Part shown: positions 52,268 through 60,399 of the stretch, piece by piece
Layout of the letters: every line of letters starts with the position of its first letter
Position numbering within the stretch: the first letter of the stretch is position 1
DNA from: Ruminococcus sp.
GTDB lineage: Bacteria; Bacillota; Clostridia; Oscillospirales; Acutalibacteraceae
Length of the DNA stretch: 64,000 nt
Reading direction: 5' to 3'
Assembly: GCA_017403985.1 (NCBI GenBank)
Contig: JAFRDE010000012.1
Location: forward strand, 1 to 64,000
Program-made: the position numbers and the translations under genes
Notes under the pieces: model-generated
What the model was told of the DNA's origin: nothing
Seen by the model: the letters and a program-made list of their open reading frames with translations, nothing else
Databases searched by the model: none

Positions 52268-52984
52268 TTACCGGTGTTTGTACAAAGATAAAACCGGGAA
52301 GTATTCATTCATACTGATGAACTTTTGATAATACAGTCTGTTTGTTTTTAGCGTAATATCAAATCTGTTTTTATTAAGCTCATATACTGTCGCTTTAAGT
52401 TTATCTGCGGAAGCAACGTCAAAGCCGTTTCGGTTAAAATATGCAAGAGTGATGTGCGGCGTAAGATACGGATAAGGGCAAACCCTTACCTTGTTTATCG
52501 TATCATATATTTGTTGCAGCTTATTCCATTCGTTTCCATCGGCAGGAATCAAGGCGAGCACAAGGCTTGTGCTGACCATATTAATGATATAATTGGTTCT
52601 CATTCTTATTACCGTGATCTGTTGCGGCAAATCTCTGAGTATACGCAATAATTTGATTTCGTTGCTGAAAACATCTGCCGCTATGTTTTCAAGCTCATCT
52701 GACGCGCTCAAATCGTGGAGCGTCAGATGAATAGTATCCGTTTTTATTTTCTCGCAAAAGCACTCGGGCGCGGCATTGTAAAGTGTTTTTATTTCTTTTT
52801 CAATTTTTGCCTTTGTGCGGCTGTCAAGGTCAAAAACGACCGTATCGCCGTAAAAAGGTTTAAAACGATTATCTTGATTAACCTTTTCAAATACTCTTTT
52901 GTCGGGCTTAAAAGAGCCTTCTCCGAGCTGTAATTCCGCCTGCTGATAGCTGATTCTTTTAATAAAATCTTTATAGGCTTCCAT
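52268..52984 (-). CDS. 2H phosphoesterase (2'-5' RNA ligase-like / cyclic phosphodiesterase)
   Basis: The 238-residue protein has two HxT-like motifs, THLTLH-type (TIHLTLHDL) and TPHITLAYF, the active-site pair of the 2H family (LigT/CPDase). Such enzymes hydrolyse 2',3'-cyclic phosphates on cut RNA, or seal 2'-5' bonds. The ATG at 52984 follows AGGAGATAGAAAA. It follows the HD-kinase gene by 11 bases and ends the RNA-repair operon. Confidence 0.82.
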   Translation of the reverse strand: MEAYKDFIKRISYQQAELQLGEGSFKPDKRVFEKVNQDNRFKPFYGDTVVFDLDSRTKAKIEKEIKTLYNAAPECFCEKIKTDTIHLTLHDLSASDELENIAADVFSNEIKLLRILRDLPQQITVIRMRTNYIINMVSTSLVLALIPADGNEWNKLQQIYDTINKVRVCPYPYLTPHITLAYFNRNGFDVASADKLKATVYELNKNRFDITLKTNRLYYQKFISMNEYFPVLSLYKHR

Positions 52985-52995
52985 TTTTCTATCTC

Positions 52996-54165
52996 CTAAA
53001 CACAAATCCAATCAACCTCATGCGCCTCAAAGCGTTCGGGAGGGATCAGCTTTGAGAGCATCTTCTCTATTACATATCGAGGAACACAGTCATCTCTGCC
53101 GATATTTCTTCTGAGGTTTTCATTCCAGCTTGTTTCCAGAAATACTACGCGGACATACGCCTTATAAGACATCCACAGACTAATCATCTTTGAACGGATA
53201 TCGGGAGTAATATTTGTCGCATTAAAAACAAAATCCCGCTTTTTTCTCAGCATTTCTGTCATACGCGATTTCGCGATTCTTATTACTTCACTTTGACTGC
53301 CTATCGGAGGGATTCCGAATTCGGAGCGTATATCGTCGAGCGAAATCATTTTATAGTCAAAATAGCGTTCTTTGATAAACGTATCCTTTCCCGTACCGGG
53401 AAGACCGCATATCATAACAGCTCTGCACGCGCAGTCGTTATAAAGTTCGGTATCTGGGGTAACGTTTTTCCCCGATAAATAGGCGTATTCCGTAAATGGT
53501 GACGAAAACACGGGCGGAACGTCAAAGCATGCAAGTTCCTCGGCAAGCTGAGCGCAAAGCTCGTGCTTTTCTGTGCCCATTGAATCTTCTTTACATAGTC
53601 TTCCGGACGAATCCGCGACGGAAAGAGCAGTCAGCAGCTTTATTGAAAAATCAGGCGCTAGCTCGCCCGCAGAAGCTGTACGGATTATCCGTTTCTCTGA
53701 GTCCTTTGCTTCAAGCATATACGGCGGAGTCATATGATATCTCACCAGAAAACAAATGGTTTCTCTGAAGTTCTGTAAATCGGGCTCGCCGCACACACCA
53801 TACTCTCTCCAGAGCATTTCCCGGACAAAGTTTGCGCCAACCTCCGCGTGGCGCGGGGAATGCCAGTCTCCGTCCTCAAATCTTGTTGTACTCGCCTTTC
53901 CGATATCATGGAACAGCGCCGCCAAAAACAGCTCCTGCTGCTGTTTCTCGGAAAGGCTTCTAAATGTGTTTGAAGCGGCAAGGCTTTCACACACCATTTC
54001 GGTATGGACCCATACGTCGCCTTCAGCATGGTATTTCGGACTCTGCTTTGTGTTTTTCAACGATTCAACAAACGGTCTCATGACAGTTCTTTTTATCATT
54101 GACCAATTAATAACATATTCCGGAGCTTCGGGAACAACGGCGATAAGCTCGTCAATTCTGTTCAT
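52996..54165 (-). CDS. Fusion of HD phosphohydrolase and P-loop 5'-OH polynucleotide kinase
   Basis: The 389-residue protein has an HD domain (about residues 35-200): HTEMVCESL, FHDIGKA with the H-D metal pair, and VRYHMTP. Residues about 245-389 form an AAA_33/Pnk-type kinase with VMICGLPGTGKDT (Walker A), then MISLDDIRSEFG and a later FNATN region as in zeta-toxin/Pnk kinases. Together they could remove a 2' or 3' phosphate and add a 5' phosphate, the two healing steps of RNA repair. It overlaps the RNA ligase gene by 14 bases, a sign of joint action. Start ATG 54165, GAGGTGAGTT. Confidence 0.85.
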   Translation of the reverse strand: MNRIDELIAVVPEAPEYVINWSMIKRTVMRPFVESLKNTKQSPKYHAEGDVWVHTEMVCESLAASNTFRSLSEKQQQELFLAALFHDIGKASTTRFEDGDWHSPRHAEVGANFVREMLWREYGVCGEPDLQNFRETICFLVRYHMTPPYMLEAKDSEKRIIRTASAGELAPDFSIKLLTALSVADSSGRLCKEDSMGTEKHELCAQLAEELACFDVPPVFSSPFTEYAYLSGKNVTPDTELYNDCACRAVMICGLPGTGKDTFIKERYFDYKMISLDDIRSEFGIPPIGSQSEVIRIAKSRMTEMLRKKRDFVFNATNITPDIRSKMISLWMSYKAYVRVVFLETSWNENLRRNIGRDDCVPRYVIEKMLSKLIPPERFEAHEVDWICV

Positions 54166-54964
54166 AACTCACCTCAAACAGCGAATCTATCGGAACGGCA
54201 AGCTTGTTTGGAACAATCGGTCGCTCAAGCCAATGGGTTTCGGACGCGTCAACAGTCTGCAAAAATGACGCGCGGACAAATTTCATTCTTTCAACAACCT
54301 CTCCGTTTTCCTCAACCTTAATATATAAGCCTTCCATCAGATTTGAATTATCTGTTTCTCTGATTTGGCGCTCAACATCAAGACCAAACCTTTCACTTTC
54401 TTTTCTCAGATTTTCCAGATGCTTTTCTGTAATATAATTCGACCTCCCCAACAGCTTAAGCAGCTCCTCTCTGCTCTGAAAAACGCCCCTTTTCAAAACA
54501 GGCACTGAGCACACGGGCAAATCCTTAATCAACTTGTATCTTGAGTCGGTATCGAGATATTTTCCGCTTTTTCTGTCAAAAATATCAAATTCCAGAAAGT
54601 AGTGTGGCAAAGCGTCGTAATAAACTGTGTGCTTAGCGTAAAGCCATTCGCCGTACATAATATAGCGCGAACCGAGAACACAATACAGGCTGTCTTTTTG
54701 AACGCTCGCCCATTGCTTTAATAGATTATAGTGCTTCTCTCTGTAACCGCCTTCAATGTAGTGCCCTCTGCTCTGAAGCAGCAGTTCACCGTCGGGTGAA
54801 AAAGAGATTGCGGTGTTCGCGCCGTCAACCTTTTCTTCCACGACAATGTATTTTCCTTGTATGACCCTAAAAGGGATTTGTGATAAATCCTCGTCACCCG
54901 GCTGAAGGCGCGAGCCTTCAATATGCGGCGTACGGGGATATTTAATTAATTTTAATTCTTCCAT
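54152..54964 (-). CDS. RNA ligase family protein
   Basis: The 270-residue nucleotidyltransferase has motif I EEKVDGANT (Lys41 being the AMP acceptor), then SRGHYIEG (motif near III), FLEFDIFD (IIIa), EGLYIKV (IV) and MKFVR (V). This is the DRB0094/Rnl-like group that joins RNA 3'-OH and 5'-phosphate ends through an adenylated intermediate. It is coupled to the HD-kinase by overlap and to the methyltransferase by a 4-base gap. It provides the sealing step of the repair cassette. Confidence 0.9.
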   Translation of the reverse strand: MEELKLIKYPRTPHIEGSRLQPGDEDLSQIPFRVIQGKYIVVEEKVDGANTAISFSPDGELLLQSRGHYIEGGYREKHYNLLKQWASVQKDSLYCVLGSRYIMYGEWLYAKHTVYYDALPHYFLEFDIFDRKSGKYLDTDSRYKLIKDLPVCSVPVLKRGVFQSREELLKLLGRSNYITEKHLENLRKESERFGLDVERQIRETDNSNLMEGLYIKVEENGEVVERMKFVRASFLQTVDASETHWLERPIVPNKLAVPIDSLFEVSYEQN

Positions 54965-54968
54965 AATT

Positions 54969-55649
54969 TTATTCTTTAGCCGCGGTCATAAACAAATGAC
55001 CGTTCACACCGTTAAAATTCAGTTTCTTTGCTCCTGCCTCTGTAAACATCGCGGCGAGCTTGTTTTTGGTAAGTAAATGAATGTGTTCAGGATTATTGTC
55101 GGGCTTAGAAGGTACCGAGACAACAACATATCTCCTTGCAAGTCTGACAGCATTTGCGACTGCCTGCTCAACTTCGGGAATATGCTCCAAAACCTCGAGC
55201 ATCGTGACAACGTCAAAGCTGCTGTCGGGAGCGTTCCAAGTGCAAATGTTCTCCTGCAACGCGTCAAGCCGCTCAATACCACCCCGACGAATCGTATTTA
55301 AAAAATCAATCCTGTGCGGTAAAATATCAAGAGCCGTAACCTCAGCGTACGGAAAGTCTATTAAAAAAGGGAACAGGAATACGCCCCTGCCGCTTCCGAC
55401 ATCGAGAAGGCTTTCGGGGTAAACCGCCTTAAGAAAACCCATAGCCATCTTTACACGTGGCAAATCATCCTTCTCTTTGAAGCGATACATTTTTAAGCCC
55501 ATACGATTGCCGTAATCAATTAACTTATTGATTTGATCATCTGACAATTGTTCCAGCGGAGCGTCAATGAGTCCTCTGCTCAAATCTCCGCCGTTTTTTA
55601 TTACATATCCGCGGACATATGCCGCCGAAAGTTGTTGAAATTCGGTCAT
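54969..55649 (-). CDS. Class I SAM-dependent methyltransferase in the RNA-repair operon
   Basis: The 226-residue protein has the SAM-binding motif LLDVGSGRG (motif I), VTALDI (acidic end of strand 2), FDVVTMLEVLEH (motif IV) and a late HLLTKN block. The family is of the UbiE/Methyltransf_11 type. Hen1, the 2'-O-methyltransferase in Pnkp/Hen1 repair, uses an E...E..H metal set around the same position. MLEVLEHIPEVE is compatible but too general to claim Hen1. Its place beside an RNA ligase suggests RNA as substrate. Start ATG 55649 with GAGGGAAAT. Confidence 0.83.
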   Translation of the reverse strand: MTEFQQLSAAYVRGYVIKNGGDLSRGLIDAPLEQLSDDQINKLIDYGNRMGLKMYRFKEKDDLPRVKMAMGFLKAVYPESLLDVGSGRGVFLFPFLIDFPYAEVTALDILPHRIDFLNTIRRGGIERLDALQENICTWNAPDSSFDVVTMLEVLEHIPEVEQAVANAVRLARRYVVVSVPSKPDNNPEHIHLLTKNKLAAMFTEAGAKKLNFNGVNGHLFMTAAKE

Positions 55650-55722
55650 AGTTCATTTCCCTCATAATCAGTGTAAGCTTATGAACAAAGTGTGCTCATT
55701 TCTGGGCTGCAAATCAAAAGCA

Positions 55723-56377
55723 TTATTTTTTATACGCAATCAAAAACAAGGAGCCGTTTGTGTCCTTAAATTCTATTTTTGCGATACCTGCAGCTACAAA
55801 TGCTGCCGCGAGGTTTTCTTTTGTAAGTTGGTTGTCGGAGGGCTTTTTCGAAACCGACACCAAAACATAACGCCTTGCAAGCCGAACGGCGTTTTGTATT
55901 GCCTTTTTGTAATCAGGCGTAAATCTCAGCACCTCCAACATAGTTACAACATCGAAAATGTTATCGGGAGCATCCCATATACATATGTCTTTTTGCAATG
56001 CGTTCATCCAATCTAAACCGCCCAACCTCATAGCGTGGAGGAAATTTATCCTGGGTTTAGAGATATCCTTCTGTTTCGGGAAAGTCTCGCAAAAAGCGGA
56101 ACAGAAATTCTCCTTTGCCACTGCCGACATCAAGCAGATTCCCGGGATTGACTTTCTTCAAAAAGCTCAGAGCTTCGTTAACATACGGTAAACCTACAAT
56201 TTCATTAAACCGAAACATTCTCAAACCGTTTATATTTCCGTCTTCTATAATCTCATCGGCTTGCTTTTCTGTTATGGATACAAGCGGTGTGCCTGTCAGC
56301 TCATAACGTAGCTTAAGTTTGTTTTTTTCGGAGCAGCCACGGACATAGGCCGAAGCTAAAACTTTAAAATAATCCAT
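55723..56377 (-). pseudogene. Second methyltransferase, frameshifted
   Basis: The paralogue of the gene at 54969 is split in two frames: 56057-56377 holds the N-terminal half with motif I (LLDVGSGKG), and 55723-56133 holds motif IV (FDVVTMLEVLRF) and the C-terminal half. The frame changes near 56065-56080, where the intact paralogue has about four more residues (a deletion of around 10-11 bases). The H of the LEVLEH motif is also lost (LRF). This is most likely a broken duplicate; programmed frameshifting is less likely because no slippery heptamer is seen. Confidence 0.8.
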
Positions 56378-56427
56378 ATTTCTTTTTTTGATTAATAAGC
56401 AGTGATAATGTGCCTAACAAATCAGTA

Positions 56428-56811
56428 TTATTTCATAAACCTTTCGTCGCGCTCGTCGGCGTCATCTGCCAATTCCAATATTTGTTCGGTATACTCATCG
56501 ATCTGCTCGTCTGAAAATTTGAGGAATTCAAGTGTTTCCTCATTTGTCCCTTTGAAGATTTGCGATGTGATATTATAATTAGAATCCACCCGTCTGACGC
56601 CGAGGCTTAGTCGGCGCAGGCTGCCGTCTCCGAGAACATCATATTTGTATAACAGAAACGCAATGTTTCTTGTCCCGCTCAGCAAAAAGGAAACGCGATA
56701 ACCTGTGAATTTTCCTTTTGAGGGTATTTCATTAATGATTTTGTCAGCCATCATTTCACTTGATTCCCACAAAAGTTTATTTATTTCCTTAATATGTTCT
56801 TCCCTCGTCAT
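56428..56811 (-). CDS. Small protein of unknown family with GTNEE motif (a)
   Basis: The 127-residue protein is alpha/beta in composition. It shares the late block FKGTNEETLEFL and an acidic helix (DEQIDEYTEQILELADDADE) with the adjacent gene (56829). A GTACAAGGG site precedes ATG 56811. It probably forms a pair with that gene. No function is recognised. Confidence 0.72.
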   Translation of the reverse strand: MTREEHIKEINKLLWESSEMMADKIINEIPSKGKFTGYRVSFLLSGTRNIAFLLYKYDVLGDGSLRRLSLGVRRVDSNYNITSQIFKGTNEETLEFLKFSDEQIDEYTEQILELADDADERDERFMK

Positions 56812-56828
56812 AACCCTTGTACTCCTTT

Positions 56829-57200
56829 TTAACTGTAATAATCATCCAATTTGTCTGACATTGCCGTGATTCTGCCGTAAAGCCGGTTTAAATCATATTT
56901 TGGTTTTCTGACATATTCTAAAAATTCCTCGTTTGTTCCAACAAAATCAAACTGAGTTAAATCTCTGTCCGCGCCTCTTTTGCGGACCGTTAATGTCAGG
57001 GTGAAAACATCGGCAGGATCTCCGTTTATGTGTGTGTATGCAATACGACAGCCGTTATCTGTTGAGCAGAGCTCCAAATACGCAGCCAAATCGATGCCTT
57101 CTTCCTTTTTGCCCGCTTCTATATCATCTGCCAAGCCAGACATAGCGTTTTGAATATAGCACTTAATTGTTGCTTCGTTCTTTTTTGTGATTCTTTTCAT
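56829..57200 (-). CDS. Small protein of unknown family with GTNEE motif (b)
   Basis: The 123-residue protein has a basic start (KRITKKNEATIKCYI), beta strands (RIAYTHINGD, TLTLTVRKRG) and the same FVGTNEEFLEYV block as 56428, then an acidic helix. GGAGAAGATGTT precedes ATG 57200. The two are probably divergent paralogues. They lie between the repair and GTPase/ATPase parts of the island. Confidence 0.72.
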   Translation of the reverse strand: MKRITKKNEATIKCYIQNAMSGLADDIEAGKKEEGIDLAAYLELCSTDNGCRIAYTHINGDPADVFTLTLTVRKRGADRDLTQFDFVGTNEEFLEYVRKPKYDLNRLYGRITAMSDKLDDYYS

Positions 57201-57274
57201 AACATCTTCTCCGTTTATTCTACAATAGAAAAATACAACTTATAGTAATATTTAAAAATTAAGGTCATTTAGCA

Positions 57275-57316
57275 ATATTCGGAAAGCCCAAGTCAAACTC
57301 ACGGCTTTCCGAATAT
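57275..57316. repeat. 14-bp perfect inverted repeat
   Basis: ATATTCGGAAAGCC (57275-57288) and GGCTTTCCGAATAT (57303-57316) with a 14-nt loop, located between the HerA-like gene's stop and the small genes. There is no T-run, so it is not a clear terminator. Confidence 0.7.
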
Positions 57317-57375
57317 CGTTCATTATAAGAAAACTGCCCGTCAGATTATGATGTTGTTATTACGCTTCTGACAGT

Positions 57376-60300
57376 CTATCTTTGCGAAATCGCTTTGTAA
57401 ACCATTTGAAGAATCAAAATGATATTGTTCTTGACATAATCCGAAGGAGGATATACAAACAGCTCCTGCCAAACACCTGCCAGCAAAGCATCAAAAAATT
57501 CTGCGGTCAGGTTATCTTCATTGGTAATATCAATTTCGGAATCGTCAATCAGCACTGATAATCTCAAAATCAAGTCTGTATAAATAGAATAGAATCCGCA
57601 AAGCATTGCAATACCCTTTGCCTGCGCGCCTGAATTGCGATTTTTTATCTCTATCTGACTATGCAGAACATCCGCTCTGAACTCAGAGAGTATCTCGATT
57701 TCTTTCCTTTTGATATCGCCCGTCGAAATCAGCTCGCAGAAACGTCTTGAGAACAATAGCATTTGGAGAATAAATCGGTTGCTCCAGCTTCCGTCCGCCT
57801 CAAGACTCTTCTTGATGCCGTCGCTTAACAGCATCAAATAGAACTGCCTGTCCGAATTTGCCGAAATTTCCGAAAAGCCGTGCAGGTAGAGCAGCCTTTC
57901 AAGTTCCTTGATGATTGCCAAGAAGAACCGCTTTGAATTGTTCAAATCGTCAAAGAGCAAATTGTTTACAAACTTATTCGACAAAGCGATAAATTCATCT
58001 CGGAATCCTTCGTTGTTCATAATAAAGTCAACGTTCGAGATGTTTTCCAAGCCATCTCCGGAGGATTTGTATTCATACTTTGCACCGCTGTCTTTGACAC
58101 CGCTCTTATTGATTCTGATTTTTATTGGTTTTTCCATTCCCTCGGTTCTTACGACCGCATCGCCCTGATTCAAGGCGGAAATGACAAATGACAGATCGTC
58201 CATCAAAAGCGACTTTTCGATCATTTCGATGTCTGTTTTGTTGTCAAGACGGTGAATGATCTTTGTGCTGGAATTGCTAACAACATCCTGTGATACCTTT
58301 CCGGGACTTTGATCAACTATGATAAAGCCCTCGCCATACGCACGGATTTCCGCCATCATATTAGACAGAGTTTCCACAAGCTGCATTTCGGGAGCGGCAA
58401 CCTCCTGATTGGAACTGTTTTGTCCGCTGTTCTTAAACAATCTGTGAGCTTCTTCAACAACAACAATATGATTGAGTTTGTTATTCAATTTTTTTGAGTT
58501 TTTAACGCACTGGAAATACTGCATTATCAGCGAACCCATCACTATGCTTTTATCGGCGTCGTCAGCTAAGCCGTCAAGTTCGATAACGTGCCTTGTATTG
58601 ATCCAGCTTTCAAAAACAGGATGATTAGTTGTATTTAACAGTACTCCTTTTATGCCTGTTGTAAAAGATTTTAACCTTGACAGCAAAGCGCCCTGATAAC
58701 TGCTTAACGATTCTCCCTGAAAATCGCTGTTATTAAGATACAATTCAATTTCTTCGCACAAATCGCTGAACGTGGGATACAGATAGTCCTCGGGTACCAA
58801 ATCCGCAAAAACATTAACGCTGTTTACAACATTCCAGCCTTTTTTTACATAGCAGTTATAAATGCACTGTTCAAGGATATTAGGCATAGCGGCGTAAAGC
58901 GAAAACGCAGAGCTGATGATTTTTTTGATCGCGTCCATATGGAAAGGCAGCGATCCCTCCGGCGGGAACCAGAACGGATTGAGCTGAATCACGCCGTCCT
59001 GCTGAGCGTTCATATGATGGATTTCCAAATCATCATATTTGTTTTTCAATATCTTATACTCGCTTTTGACCGGCTCGATAACCATAAACGGAACATCTGT
59101 CTGCTCGAGAATGCTGAAAACGGTATTGCTCTTTCCGCAGCCCGTCATACCGAACACCGACATATGTCTGTTCAGCTTGTTTCTGTCAATGCAGAATTGT
59201 CTGTCGGTTTGATTGGAATTCCAGTATATCTTTCCGAGCTCGAGGTCGCCCGTTTCATCCGGAGTGTTGACGGCAAGCTCCTCGTTTTTCTTTCTTTCAA
59301 AGCCCGGAAAATCAGACTTGGGCAGGCAGAAAAACTTTGACGCGCTTCCGCAGGGAACTTCGGCGGCAAACTTTGCGGTCTTTCCGTCTATCCACCTAAC
59401 CGCATAATCCTTTTTGGACAACGCCGTTGAGATGACCGAGGTGACGACCTGATAGTCCGCGTAGTTTTCGGCTTGGCAGAAAATCGAGATATTTTTCATA
59501 CCGCCCGAAAGACCGCGGGTCAGTTCCTTTAATTCATCGTCAATAATATCGGAAAGTACTTTGACGACGGCGATACGGCTGAGCTGAGAAAGAGACGCGG
59601 ATATGCTGTCTCCGTTGGTTGAACCGAAGGTCTTATGATTCGCCAGATTTTTGGGGTTAAAAGAACCCTTAACCTTGTTTTCGGATTCGTTTTCGGTACA
59701 GCCGATCGTGATATTCAGATTGAGGTTATTAATGGCTTCGAGCTCCTTTTGGAGTTCGGTAAGCTTTTTAATTTTTTCTTTGATAAAAAATTCCGATGTT
59801 TTATCCGCACTCAGCGTGACGCGGTATTTTCCGCGGATATCGGCGGCAATCAGCGCCGATATCCAATTAGTCAGCTCATTTTCGTTTTTTTGATTGTTTT
59901 TAGAGTAAAAGCATTTTGCGCTGCCCGAAAAGCTGTATTTTTCACCTACAAAGCTGCTTTTTTCAATACGCTCTGTTTCGGCATAATCGTTCCAAGCCAT
60001 AAGCGCTGATTTTACAGCCTGCTCGGGCATATCTTTTCCTCCGCAAATAACTCCGGTTTCGTTTGCGTTCTTATGGAGTATCATCTCGAAGGAATCGTTT
60101 GAATTGACCAAGGTGTTAACGGAATTGTCAAGCCGTCTTACATCTTCATCTTCGGCATTGCCTGATCTTGACCAGAACTTGCCGATCTTTTTGAGCTTGT
60201 AGTAAAATTTGTTTCCTCCGGAAAAGCTTTCGTCATTTTCGAGCAGAGCATCTATAGTTTTTTTGATCAGCTTTGCCGAATCGTAATTATAAATATTCGT

Positions 60301-60399
60301 TTGCCCGTCCGGACTTGCAAAAGCATAGTACAGCGCTTCAATATTAGTCGAATCAAAACCGTCTAACTGAAGAAAATCCAGTTTATTTATATCGATCAA
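57376..60399 (-). CDS. HerA/VirB4-type (DUF87) ATPase
   Basis: The 1007-residue protein has a central ATPase: Walker A GMTGCGKSN (about residue 423), Walker B VVVEEAHRLF (about 648) and an IVDQSPGKV sensor-like block. The N-terminal 400 residues and C-terminal 200 residues show no known domain to me. HerA ATPases move DNA or act as hexameric motors in several defence systems. The start is TTG at 60399, chosen for AGGAGGGG 5 bases before it. It overlaps the dynamin-like gene's stop in TTGA form, so the two are coupled. Confidence 0.87.
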   Translation of the reverse strand: MIDINKLDFLQLDGFDSTNIEALYYAFASPDGQTNIYNYDSAKLIKKTIDALLENDESFSGGNKFYYKLKKIGKFWSRSGNAEDEDVRRLDNSVNTLVNSNDSFEMILHKNANETGVICGGKDMPEQAVKSALMAWNDYAETERIEKSSFVGEKYSFSGSAKCFYSKNNQKNENELTNWISALIAADIRGKYRVTLSADKTSEFFIKEKIKKLTELQKELEAINNLNLNITIGCTENESENKVKGSFNPKNLANHKTFGSTNGDSISASLSQLSRIAVVKVLSDIIDDELKELTRGLSGGMKNISIFCQAENYADYQVVTSVISTALSKKDYAVRWIDGKTAKFAAEVPCGSASKFFCLPKSDFPGFERKKNEELAVNTPDETGDLELGKIYWNSNQTDRQFCIDRNKLNRHMSVFGMTGCGKSNTVFSILEQTDVPFMVIEPVKSEYKILKNKYDDLEIHHMNAQQDGVIQLNPFWFPPEGSLPFHMDAIKKIISSAFSLYAAMPNILEQCIYNCYVKKGWNVVNSVNVFADLVPEDYLYPTFSDLCEEIELYLNNSDFQGESLSSYQGALLSRLKSFTTGIKGVLLNTTNHPVFESWINTRHVIELDGLADDADKSIVMGSLIMQYFQCVKNSKKLNNKLNHIVVVEEAHRLFKNSGQNSSNQEVAAPEMQLVETLSNMMAEIRAYGEGFIIVDQSPGKVSQDVVSNSSTKIIHRLDNKTDIEMIEKSLLMDDLSFVISALNQGDAVVRTEGMEKPIKIRINKSGVKDSGAKYEYKSSGDGLENISNVDFIMNNEGFRDEFIALSNKFVNNLLFDDLNNSKRFFLAIIKELERLLYLHGFSEISANSDRQFYLMLLSDGIKKSLEADGSWSNRFILQMLLFSRRFCELISTGDIKRKEIEILSEFRADVLHSQIEIKNRNSGAQAKGIAMLCGFYSIYTDLILRLSVLIDDSEIDITNEDNLTAEFFDALLAGVWQELFVYPPSDYVKNNIILILQMVYKAISQR

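Noticed and set aside
55723-56377. Programmed frameshift in the second methyltransferase
   Set aside because: No slippery heptamer or stimulatory stem is evident near the junction, and residues are missing relative to the intact paralogue, so a deletion explains it better.
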